A stretch of 24,841 nt of DNA from JAAFIP01 sp043774625 (lineage in GTDB: Bacteria > Pseudomonadota > Gammaproteobacteria > Burkholderiales > Burkholderiaceae_C), in contig JAYVTG010000033.1 of assembly GCA_043774625.1 (NCBI GenBank), positions 1 through 24,841 on the forward strand. The letters run 5' to 3'. The notes beneath the pieces are model-generated. The model had not been told where the DNA came from and made no database searches. It was given only the letters and a program-made list of their open reading frames with translations. Each line of letters opens with the position of its first letter. Position 1 is the first letter of the stretch. Positions 7,490 to 13,777 of the stretch are shown piece by piece. A program made the position numbers and the translations under genes.

Positions 7490-8618
7490 GTGCTAGCGCC
7501 TTATCTTGGCTGCCTTTGGCCTTGCTCAAGCGCACATACAACTTGCCCACCACAGGTGCAATGGCATAGGCTAACGCACCCGAGAACAGCACGATAAAAC
7601 CTTGCAGCATGACCACCATATCTTTGCTAAAACCGCGCACTTCAAAAGCCACTTCGGCACCGCCCTGAAAAATCATGCCAAACAAAATGCTCGACAGCGC
7701 AATGCCTGCCGGGTGGTTGCGCCCCATCAGTGCTACGGCTATGCCGGTAAAACCGGCACCGGCCACAAAGTCGTTGAGTAGCTTGTTGTGCACACCTGCT
7801 ACTTCATTCATAGCTACCATGCCTGCCATGGCGCCGCTCACACCCATGGCAATCAAGATTTGACGCTTGGGGCTGATACCTGCATATTCAGCACCCCCAG
7901 GGCTGGCTCCACTGGCGCGAATTTGGTAACCAAAGCGGGTGCGCCATAGCAAAATATAGACGCCGACCAGACAGAATATGGCGATCACGATGCTGACGTT
8001 CAAGGGTGATGACGGCCAGGTGATGCCTATCGCGGCCAATGCTTCATGCATGCGCGGCATGCGGGCCGATGCTGCAAAGGCTGCGCTCTCGGGTGCCATT
8101 TCACCAGCGGGCTTTAAAACATTCACCAATAAATACACCACCAGCGAGCTGGCCAAAAAGTTGAACATGATGGTGGTGATGACGATGTGGCTACCCCGAT
8201 AGGCCTGCAAATAAGCAGGTACCAGCGCCCACACCGCGCCAAAAACCACAGAGGCAACCAGCATCAGCGGCAGCATGATGCCTGATGGCAGCATGGGGGC
8301 GAGCCACAAGGCTACCAAGCCAGCACCCAGCCCACCCATCATGGCCTGACCTTCGCCGCCGATATTGAACAAACCGGTATGAAAGGCCACCGCCACGGCA
8401 AGGCCGGTAAAAACAAAAGTGGTCGCGTAATACAGTGTGTAGCTCAAACCCCTCAATGTGCCCACCGAGCCTTTGATGAGCGCACTAAGCACTTCCAGCG
8501 GGTTTTGGCCGATCAAGGCAATCACGACGCCCGTGGCAAATAAGGCTATCAACAGATTGACCAGGGGAATGAGGCCAACATCCAGCCAGCGCGGAATCTC
8601 ATGCACGCTGCGGCTCAT
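7482..8618 (-). CDS. BMP-type ABC transporter permease (first permease; nucleoside uptake)
   Basis: A 378-residue permease of the NupP/YufP type. Hydrophobic segments fill most of the chain after a short cytoplasmic N-terminus (M-S-R-S-V-H-E-I-P-R-W). The family motif F-N-I-G-G-E-G-Q (residues around 85-92) is present, as is the R-A-S-G-A-S-P-G-G-A-E-Y-A-G-I coupling segment that contacts the ATPase. The start ATG at 8618 overlaps the stop of the ATPase gene in an ATGA arrangement. It forms a heterodimeric channel with the following permease. Substrate assignment as above is inferential. Confidence 0.92.
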   Translation of the reverse strand: MSRSVHEIPRWLDVGLIPLVNLLIALFATGVVIALIGQNPLEVLSALIKGSVGTLRGLSYTLYYATTFVFTGLAVAVAFHTGLFNIGGEGQAMMGGLGAGLVALWLAPMLPSGIMLPLMLVASVVFGAVWALVPAYLQAYRGSHIVITTIMFNFLASSLVVYLLVNVLKPAGEMAPESAAFAASARMPRMHEALAAIGITWPSSPLNVSIVIAIFCLVGVYILLWRTRFGYQIRASGASPGGAEYAGISPKRQILIAMGVSGAMAGMVAMNEVAGVHNKLLNDFVAGAGFTGIAVALMGRNHPAGIALSSILFGMIFQGGAEVAFEVRGFSKDMVVMLQGFIVLFSGALAYAIAPVVGKLYVRLSKAKGSQDKALAHG

Positions 8619-10216
8619 GCTGCATGCTCCGCTTCTTTATGCGGCAGTTCTTGCAAATTTTGTGATGAACCTTGCGACGAGTTTTGCGACACCATCAGCA
8701 GGCCCAGGTTATTTTCATTGCACTCTTGCACGGGCAGTTCGCCGGTAATGTGCCCATGGTTCACCACAATCACGCGGTCAGACAAAGCCAAAATTTCTTC
8801 CAGTTCGCTGGACACCACCAGCACGGCGCAGCCAGCGTCACGCAAGCGGCGCAGTTGGCCGTGGATAAATTCAATTGCGCCAATGTCCACCCCGCGCGTG
8901 GGCTGGCCTACCAGCAGCACCTTGGGCGACTGGTTAAATTCGCGTGCCAGGATCAGTTTTTGCTGATTGCCGCCTGAAAATTTAGATGAACCCAGCAGTG
9001 GATTGGACGGGCGCACATCAAAGCGCTGCATCAAGGTGTTGGTGTCGCTCAGCATGGTTCGTGTTTTCATCCACTGGCCTTTGCAATACTGTGCCAAACG
9101 CTCATAACCCAGCACGGCAGATTCCCAGGCTGCAAAAGGCATCACCAAGCCGCGCTCGTGCCGGTCTTCTGGCACATGGGCCATGCCTAAATGGCGTGCA
9201 GTCTGCGGGTCCAGCCAGTGTTTGGCGGTGAACTGCTGGCCACACACTTCCAGGGTGCCAGACTGCGGTTTGTGTATGCCGCTCAAAATCTCCAGCAACT
9301 CGGTTTGGCCGTTGCCTGCAACGCCCGCCACACCCACAATTTCTCCGGCTGCAACTTGCAAAGACACGCCGCGCAGACGCGGCACACCATGTGCGTCGGT
9401 GCAAGTGAGGTTCTGTACGCGCAGCAGCACGGGCGCATTCGCGCGCACGCCGGTGCGTGCTGGGGGCGGGCGCAGCTTGCGCCCCACCATGGCTTCGGCT
9501 AATTGTTCTACCGTGGCTCCTGCTACCGGGCATTCATGCACGACCTTGCCAGCACGCATCACGGTCACGGTGTCGCACAAGGCCAGCACCTCGCGCAACT
9601 TGTGGGTAATCAAAATAATGGTTTTTCCCTGCGCGCGCAGGCGGCGCAGCACGTCAAACAACTGCTCGGTTTCTTGCGCGGTCAGCACGGCCGTGGGTTC
9701 GTCCAGAATCAAAATACGTGCACCACGGTGCAAGGCCTTCAAAATTTCCAGCCGCTGACAGTCACCCACGCTCAGGTCTTCTACCAAGGTGTCCAAGGGC
9801 ACTTTCAGGCTGGTGTCTTGCATCAGCGTATCAAGCTGGGCGCGTGCCTTAGCTTGCGAGCGAGGCAGGCTAAAGTGCGGCTCCACGCCCAGTAGCACAT
9901 TGTCCAGTGCGCTCAGGTTGTCTACCAGCATAAAGTGTTGGTGAACCATGCCCACGCCCAGGGCAATGGCTGCAAAAGAATTGCTGATGCGAACCGGTTT
10001 GCCCTCCACCTCTATCTCGCCACTGTCGGCGGTGTAAAAACCATACAGGATCGACATCAGTGTGCTTTTGCCCGCGCCATTTTCGCCCACCAGGCCGTGG
10101 ATGGTACCGCTGGAAACTGTCAGGTCCACATCGCTATTGGCCAACACCGCGCCAAAGCGTTTGCAAATGCGCGAAAGCCGCACAGCAGCAGGTGCTGCGC
10201 GGCTTTGATCATTCAC
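8615..10216 (-). CDS. BMP-type ABC transporter ATP-binding protein, two ATPase domains
   Basis: A 533-residue cytoplasmic ATPase with two ABC domains, like NupO/YufO and RbsA. Domain 1: Walker A GENGAGKST at residues 44-52, Q-loop in V-H-Q-H-F-M-L, signature L-S-V-G-D-C-Q-R, Walker B I-L-I-L-D-E-P-T. Domain 2 has the degenerate Walker A typical of this class (G-V-A-G-N-G-Q-T-E), signature F-S-G-G-N-Q-Q-K and a Walker B changed to L-L-V-G-Q-P-T-R-G, so only domain 1 is expected to hydrolyse ATP well. The start is GTG at 10216; it overlaps the lipoprotein gene stop by 8 bp, and no in-frame ATG lies before the first ATPase motif. The C-terminal tail is Gln/Ser-rich (N-S-S-Q-G-S-S-Q-N). Confidence 0.94.
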   Translation of the reverse strand: MNDQSRAAPAAVRLSRICKRFGAVLANSDVDLTVSSGTIHGLVGENGAGKSTLMSILYGFYTADSGEIEVEGKPVRISNSFAAIALGVGMVHQHFMLVDNLSALDNVLLGVEPHFSLPRSQAKARAQLDTLMQDTSLKVPLDTLVEDLSVGDCQRLEILKALHRGARILILDEPTAVLTAQETEQLFDVLRRLRAQGKTIILITHKLREVLALCDTVTVMRAGKVVHECPVAGATVEQLAEAMVGRKLRPPPARTGVRANAPVLLRVQNLTCTDAHGVPRLRGVSLQVAAGEIVGVAGVAGNGQTELLEILSGIHKPQSGTLEVCGQQFTAKHWLDPQTARHLGMAHVPEDRHERGLVMPFAAWESAVLGYERLAQYCKGQWMKTRTMLSDTNTLMQRFDVRPSNPLLGSSKFSGGNQQKLILAREFNQSPKVLLVGQPTRGVDIGAIEFIHGQLRRLRDAGCAVLVVSSELEEILALSDRVIVVNHGHITGELPVQECNENNLGLLMVSQNSSQGSSQNLQELPHKEAEHAA

Positions 10217-11249
10217 ACTTGTTGGCGGCCATGTAGTCCACCACCTTGATTTTGCCGCTGATGATGTCGGCTTTGGCAGCGTCTACTTTGGTGCGCATTT
10301 CGGCAGACACCAGCTTTTCGTTGTTGCTGTCCATGGCATAACCCACGCCATCTTCTTTCAGGCCCAGCACGGTCACGCCTGGCTTGTGGTCTTTCATCGC
10401 GTTGTACACGGCTACGTCTACACGCTTGAGCATGGACGTGAGCATGGTGCCTGGCTGAATGTGGTTTTGGTTGCTGTCTACACCAATGGCCAGCTTGCCA
10501 GCGTCTTTGGCAGCCTGGTATACGCCCATGCCTGTGCCGCCAGCGGCTGCAAACACGACATCAGCGCCCTTGGCAAACTGGGCCTTGGTCAGTTCGCCGC
10601 CGCGTGCGGGGTCGTTCCAGGCAGCGCCTGTGGTGCCGGTCATGTTGGCAAAGGTTTCAACCTTGGGGTTGGCAAACTTGGCACCTTGCTCAAAGCCGCA
10701 CTGAAACTTGCGAATCAGCGGAATGTCCATGCCGCCCACAAAGCCTACTTTGCCGGTTTTGCTGGCGCTGGCGGCCATCATGCCGACCAAAAAGCTGCCT
10801 TCTTGCTCTTTGAATACCACCGACTGCACGTTAGGCGCTTCCACCACCATATCGACGATGGCAAATTTGAGTGCAGGGAATTCTTTGGCAACCTTGCCAA
10901 TGGCATCAGCCTGCGCAAAGCCAATACCAATAATGGGCGTGGCACCTTTTTCGGCCATGCGGCGAATGGCTTGTTCGCGTTGGGTGGGGTTGGTTACTTC
11001 AAATTCGGCATAGGCTTTGCCGGTTTCTTTCTTGTACTGCTCGGCACCGTTGTAGGCCGCTTCGTTGAAAGACTTGTCAAACTTGCCGCCCATGTCAAAA
11101 ACTACGGCTGGCAAGCCAGCGGCTACCTCGGCGCCAGCAGCCGGTGCTGCAGGCGCAGCAGCCGGTGGGGCTTCTTTTTTGCCACAGGCGACTAGAGTTG
11201 CAGCCAATAAGGCAGAGACAGCAAACAGGTGTAAATTCACATTTTTCAT
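10209..11249 (-). CDS. BMP family nucleoside-binding lipoprotein of an ABC transporter
   Basis: A 346-residue periplasmic solute-binding lipoprotein. The signal sequence M-K-N-V-N-L-H-L-F-A-V-S-A-L-L-A-A-T ends in a lipobox L-V-A-C (Cys 22), followed by a Lys/Glu and Ala/Pro-rich linker. The mature part has BMP-family motifs: F-D-M-G-G-K-F-D-K-S-F-N-E, I-I-G-I-G-F-A-Q and G-F-V-G-G-M-D-I-P-L-I. ATG 11249 is chosen over the longer open frame (to 11765) because it gives the lipoprotein signal and has a good ribosome binding site, GGGAA about 9 bp upstream. It is the first gene of the operon; a sigma70-like promoter is seen at 11308-11336. BMP proteins bind purine or other nucleosides; the divergent adenosine deaminase gene supports that here. 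Confidence 0.94.
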   Translation of the reverse strand: MKNVNLHLFAVSALLAATLVACGKKEAPPAAAPAAPAAGAEVAAGLPAVVFDMGGKFDKSFNEAAYNGAEQYKKETGKAYAEFEVTNPTQREQAIRRMAEKGATPIIGIGFAQADAIGKVAKEFPALKFAIVDMVVEAPNVQSVVFKEQEGSFLVGMMAASASKTGKVGFVGGMDIPLIRKFQCGFEQGAKFANPKVETFANMTGTTGAAWNDPARGGELTKAQFAKGADVVFAAAGGTGMGVYQAAKDAGKLAIGVDSNQNHIQPGTMLTSMLKRVDVAVYNAMKDHKPGVTVLGLKEDGVGYAMDSNNEKLVSAEMRTKVDAAKADIISGKIKVVDYMAANKCE

Positions 11250-11307
11250 AGTTGGTTCCCAGGTATTAAACAGTTGACTCGCGCGCAGGTTGTTCGCAGA
11301 GCACTCC

Positions 11308-11336
11308 ATCATAAACAAGCAACATATGACTGACAA
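11308..11336 (-). promoter_or_regulatory. Sigma70-like promoter for the BMP transporter operon
   Basis: On the minus strand TTGTCA (11331-11336), a 17-bp spacer and TATGAT (11308-11313) are close to the sigma70 consensus. The predicted transcript would start near 11301 and leave a leader of about 50 nt before ATG 11249. The promoter lies across the start codon of the divergent adenosine deaminase gene (11326), so transcription of the two could interfere. Pattern match only. Confidence 0.5.
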
Positions 11337-12381
11337 GCAAGAATTTTGGCGCAGCATGCCCAAAGTGATGCTGCACGAGCATCTGGACGGTGGCCTGCGA
11401 CCCGCCACTTTGTTGGACTTATGCCGCGCCAAAGGCATAGCCGTGCCTGCGGACAACGCCCAGGCCCTCGGCCGGTGGGTGAGCGCCAACGCCAATTCGG
11501 GCAGCTTGGAACGGTATCTGGCAGGTTTTGGTCTGACCGTAGCGGCCATGGGCGACGCCGCCTCGTGTGAGCGCGTGGCATATGAAGCGGCCGTAGATGC
11601 GCAGGCAGATGGCTGCGTGCTGGCCGAGTTTCGCATCGCCCCCCTGCTGCTGGAGCCTTTGGGTTTAAGCCCCGATGCAACGGTACAGGCCCTGCTGGCA
11701 GGCTTGCAGCGCGGCAGCAATGCCAGCGGCATGCCCTGCGGCCTGATTGTGTGTGCCATGCGCATGGACTCTGTGGAAAAGATAGAACGCGCCGCCCGTC
11801 TGGCTGCGCGCTACGCGGGTTATGGCGTAGTGGGCTTTGACCTGGCCGGTGCAGAACGCGGCTTTCCCGCCACGCCACACCGCCGCGCCATCGGCATCGC
11901 TCGTGGCGCTGGACTGGGGATTACCCTGCATGCAGGCGAAGCCGATAGCGGCGAGCGCGTCCTGGAGGCGATTGCCTTGGGAGCCAACCGCATTGGCCAC
12001 GGTGTGCATATTGCCTTGGGGCAGGGCGCACAGCAGCGCATGGCGCAGGTGGCGGCTATGGAATTGAGCGGCACCAAGGTGCATTTTGAAGTCTGCCCCA
12101 CAAGCAACCTGCACACGGGCGTGGTGCAGACGATGGCGCAGCATCCGCTGGGGCGTATGCTGCAGGCCGGGTTGTCTGCCTCGGTGCATACCGATAACCG
12201 CCTGATGTCGATGGTGACCATGAGCCAGGAGATGGAGCAGGTGCATACACACTTGGGGCTGACGGTGGCACAACTGACCGATATGACGCTGGCCGCAGCC
12301 CGCGCTTCTTTCATGCCCCTTGTTTCGCGCGATGCGGCTGTGGCTGCTGTGACTAGCTGGCGGGATAAAAACGTGCTTTAG
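11326..12381 (+). CDS. add: Adenosine deaminase
   Basis: A 351-residue metal-dependent deaminase (amidohydrolase fold) converting adenosine to inosine in the cytoplasm. Zinc ligands are visible in H-E-H-L-D-G-G near residue 18; later motifs are HAGE (substrate/proton shuttle), HGVH, C-P-T-S-N and the final Asp in V-H-T-D-N-R-L-M-S. ATG 11326 is used rather than the TTG at 11290 because family members begin about 15 residues before HEHLDG. It is transcribed divergently from the nucleoside-type ABC transporter operon, with only 76 bp between start codons, which supports a shared role in purine nucleoside salvage or catabolism. Some members of this family act on other nucleosides or on adenine; the HTDN version of the last motif differs from the common NTDD form, so exact substrate is not certain. 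Confidence 0.92.
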   Translation: MTDKQEFWRSMPKVMLHEHLDGGLRPATLLDLCRAKGIAVPADNAQALGRWVSANANSGSLERYLAGFGLTVAAMGDAASCERVAYEAAVDAQADGCVLAEFRIAPLLLEPLGLSPDATVQALLAGLQRGSNASGMPCGLIVCAMRMDSVEKIERAARLAARYAGYGVVGFDLAGAERGFPATPHRRAIGIARGAGLGITLHAGEADSGERVLEAIALGANRIGHGVHIALGQGAQQRMAQVAAMELSGTKVHFEVCPTSNLHTGVVQTMAQHPLGRMLQAGLSASVHTDNRLMSMVTMSQEMEQVHTHLGLTVAQLTDMTLAAARASFMPLVSRDAAVAAVTSWRDKNVL

Positions 12382-12390
12382 TTGTATGTG

Positions 12391-12432
12391 TTGCTATTAT
12401 TTTAGTAGCTGCTTGCGCAGTATTTACGCTGA
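12391..12432 (+). repeat. 42-bp interspersed repeat, copy d
   Basis: TTGCTA, spacer, TAGTAGCTGCTTGCGCA, GTATTTA, CGCTGA. It starts 10 bp after the adenosine deaminase stop codon. Confidence 0.85.
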
Positions 12433-12511
12433 CAATTAGGGTTTTTTATTCCTGATGTGAGCGTTGAAAGATATTTGCTTGTCGCAGACTACATGCTACG
12501 TTTCGCACAGG

Positions 12512-12600
12512 GATCGGGCCGCCGTGTTGCTCTGCTACGCGAATGTCCTCCATCTGCGGCTCCCCCTTTATTTCGCTACGAGCAACCCATCGGCCCGATC
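12512..12600. repeat. Palindromic element, copy 3
   Basis: GATCGGGCCGCCGTGTTGCT (12512-12531) pairs at 17 of 20 positions with 12581-12600. The core has TGCTACGCGAATGTCCTCC and GGCTCCCCCTTTATTTCGCT, nearly the same as copy 2 and the inverse of copy 1. It lies between convergent genes. Confidence 0.85.
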
Positions 12601-12650
12601 CTATTAGCAATGTGGACTGGCTTTAGAAGCACACAACCTTGAGCAAGAAT

Positions 12651-12678
12651 AAAAAAAGCCCGGATCGAACCGGGCTTT
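12651..12678 (-). terminator. Rho-independent terminator of the helix-hairpin-helix gene
   Basis: On the minus strand AAAAGCCCGG, a loop TTCGAT and CCGGGCTTTTTTT form a strong GC stem followed by a T run, about 45 bp after the stop of the 12721-13359 gene. The plus strand also has a short T run, so it may act weakly in both directions. Confidence 0.85.
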
Positions 12679-12681
12679 TGG

Positions 12682-12704
12682 GGTAAGGTGCCAGACACCT
12701 TACC
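12682..12704. repeat. Small perfect hairpin between gene end and terminator
   Basis: GGTAAGGTG, a 5-base loop, CACCTTACC. It sits 17 bp past the stop of the minus-strand gene and directly before the terminator, so the transcript end carries two successive hairpins. It may protect the 3' end or be another small repeat. Confidence 0.6.
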
Positions 12705-12720
12705 AAAACATCAAAACGAA

Positions 12721-13359
12721 TTACTTCTTGGCAGCACTTGCAGCTGGCTTGGCTTCGTCAGCTTTAGCGGCTGGCTTGGCATCTTTGGCAGCTGGCTTGT
12801 CCTTGGCAGCTTTGTCATCGGCTTTGGCTTTCTTGTCAGCTTCAGCTTTTGCTTTTTTCTCGTCAGCAGCTTTGGCTTTTGCGTCAGCCTTGGCTTTCTT
12901 CTCTTCGTCGGCCTTCATTTTGGCGGCGGCTTTTGGGTCAGCTTTCGCATCGGCAGCTGGTTTGGCATCCTTGGCTGCATCTTTTGCAGGTGCGGCAGCA
13001 GCAGTAGCGGCTGGCTTGGCGTCGCCCTTTTTCTCTTCGGCTTTAGCGGCTGGCTTGTCGTCTTTCTTGGTAGAAGCGGCAGCAGCAGCTACGCCTTTGT
13101 AGGCAGAACCACCCACTGTCATGCCTTCAGCAGAAAACTTGGCAGCATTACCTTCGCCAATGCCGTTGACGCGCTTGATCATGTCGTCCCAGTTCTTGAA
13201 CTCGCCTTTTTTCCGCTCGTCCAAGATCTTGGCAGAAATAGCAGGGCCGATACCCTTGATGCCATCCAGCTCAGCGGCGGTGGCTTTGTTCGCGTCAACA
13301 GCGGCAAAAGCCATGGCTGCATACAACATTGCGAAAATAGTAATCAGTTTTTTCAACAT
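12721..13359 (-). CDS. Secreted helix-hairpin-helix (ComEA-like) protein with Lys/Ala-rich tail
   Basis: A 212-residue protein in three parts. Residues 1-19 (M-L-K-K-L-I-T-I-F-A-M-L-Y-A-A-M-A-F-A) form a signal peptide. Residues about 22-80 are a ComEA-type helix-hairpin-helix domain: V-D-A-N-K-A-T-A-A-E-L, G-I-K-G-I-G-P-A-I-S and V-N-G-I-G-E-G-N. Residues about 90-212 are almost only Lys, Ala, Asp, Glu and Pro, with repeated K-P-A-A-K and K-K-A-K-A-like units resembling histone H1-like tails. ComEA-like proteins bind DNA in the periplasm during uptake; the tail could add non-specific DNA or envelope binding, which is inference. The start has a good ribosome binding site (AGGAG, about 9 bp upstream). 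A strong terminator follows. The long hydrophobic frame on the other strand is a composition shadow. Confidence 0.88.
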   Translation of the reverse strand: MLKKLITIFAMLYAAMAFAAVDANKATAAELDGIKGIGPAISAKILDERKKGEFKNWDDMIKRVNGIGEGNAAKFSAEGMTVGGSAYKGVAAAAASTKKDDKPAAKAEEKKGDAKPAATAAAAPAKDAAKDAKPAADAKADPKAAAKMKADEEKKAKADAKAKAADEKKAKAEADKKAKADDKAAKDKPAAKDAKPAAKADEAKPAASAAKK

Positions 13360-13367
13360 ACAGAAAC

Positions 13368-13373
13368 TCCTAA
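13368..13373 (-). promoter_or_regulatory. Ribosome binding site of the helix-hairpin-helix gene
   Basis: TAGGAG on the minus strand stands about 9 bp before ATG 13359 and fixes this start. Confidence 0.7.
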
Positions 13374-13576
13374 AAGGAAAAGTGAATGGTTCAATAGAAG
13401 CCCGGATAATTCCGAGGTCGCAGCACTATAACGGGGTGAACTGCTTGGGGGTTGACCCCATCTTCTGATTGTAACTAGGCAAAACCCTCGTTTTAAGCCC
13501 CCCACGCTGCTGAATTTGCTTACAAAGCCCCGATTCAGGCATTTTTGCGTGATTTAGCCATCAAAAAGCCGCAATA
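13374..13576. other. Non-coding region upstream of the helix-hairpin-helix gene
   Basis: No protein-like frame is seen. It presumably carries the promoter of the minus-strand gene (a TATAGT about 60 bp upstream of the start is a possible -10 without a clear -35). A short inverted sequence GGGGGTTGACCCC is present near 13448. Confidence 0.5.
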
Positions 13577-13619
13577 CCAGCGTGGAATATGCGCAAGCAG
13601 CTACAAAAGTAATAGTAAG
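13577..13619 (-). repeat. 42-bp interspersed repeat, copy e
   Basis: Read on the minus strand: TTACTA, spacer, GTAGCTGCTTGCGCA, TATTCCA, CGCTGG. It lies about 10 bp after the stop of the alpha/beta hydrolase remnant. Confidence 0.85.
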
Positions 13620-13628
13620 TATCTACTC

Positions 13629-13733
13629 TCAAACCGTGGCCAGCCATTCGCCTACACACTGGTTAAACGCCTCGGGTTGCTCCACCGTGACCCAGTGGCC
13701 GGTGGCAAACCCGCGTGGTGCGCAGCGCGCTAA
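13629..13733 (-). pseudogene. C-terminal remnant of an alpha/beta hydrolase
   Basis: The minus-strand frame reads G-F-A-T-G-H-W-V-T-V-E-Q-P-E-A-F-N and on to E-W-L-A-T-V-stop, typical of the last 30 residues of alpha/beta-fold hydrolases, including the catalytic-type His in G-H-W. Upstream of about 13733 the similarity ends, and the yejA-like gene on the other strand begins 45 bp away. There is no nucleophile elbow. It is probably the stump of a gene lost when the yej operon and this region were joined. Confidence 0.6.
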
Positions 13734-13777
13734 AGTGTGTTTTGCATACGGTATGTTAAATGTTGCACAATCATTAC

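Larger units (their letters stand above)
12382..12650. other. Non-coding convergent spacer holding repeats
   Basis: No gene is seen between the adenosine deaminase stop and the terminator of the helix-hairpin-helix gene. The spacer holds repeat copy d (12391-12432) and palindromic element copy 3 (12512-12600). A short open frame at 12457-12642 is wholly explained by the palindromic element. Confidence 0.75.

Noticed and set aside
10386..11195. 269-codon plus-strand frame
   Set aside because: Antisense shadow of the BMP lipoprotein gene, with no recognisable domain.
11250..11765. N-terminal extension of the BMP lipoprotein open frame
   Set aside because: Would bury the lipoprotein signal sequence and runs opposite the adenosine deaminase gene; the internal ATG at 11249 has a good ribosome site.
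12390..12600. Integron attC-like site
   Set aside because: GTTGCTC...GAGCAAC is symmetric but does not fit the GTTRRRY / RYYYAAC core sites, and no integrase or cassette row is present.
12651..12678. tRNA T-arm-like GGTTCGATCC
   Set aside because: Only the T-arm resemblance is present; there is no acceptor, D or anticodon arm, and the T run marks a terminator.
12688..13431. Long plus-strand frame rich in Phe, Gly, Ser and Leu
   Set aside because: It lies opposite the Lys/Ala-rich gene; its composition is the complement of that low-complexity sequence, and the minus-strand gene has signal peptide, domain, ribosome site and terminator.
13440..13480. Plus-strand promoter TTGACC with TAACTA
   Set aside because: The spacing is only about 14 bp and no gene follows closely on the plus strand.
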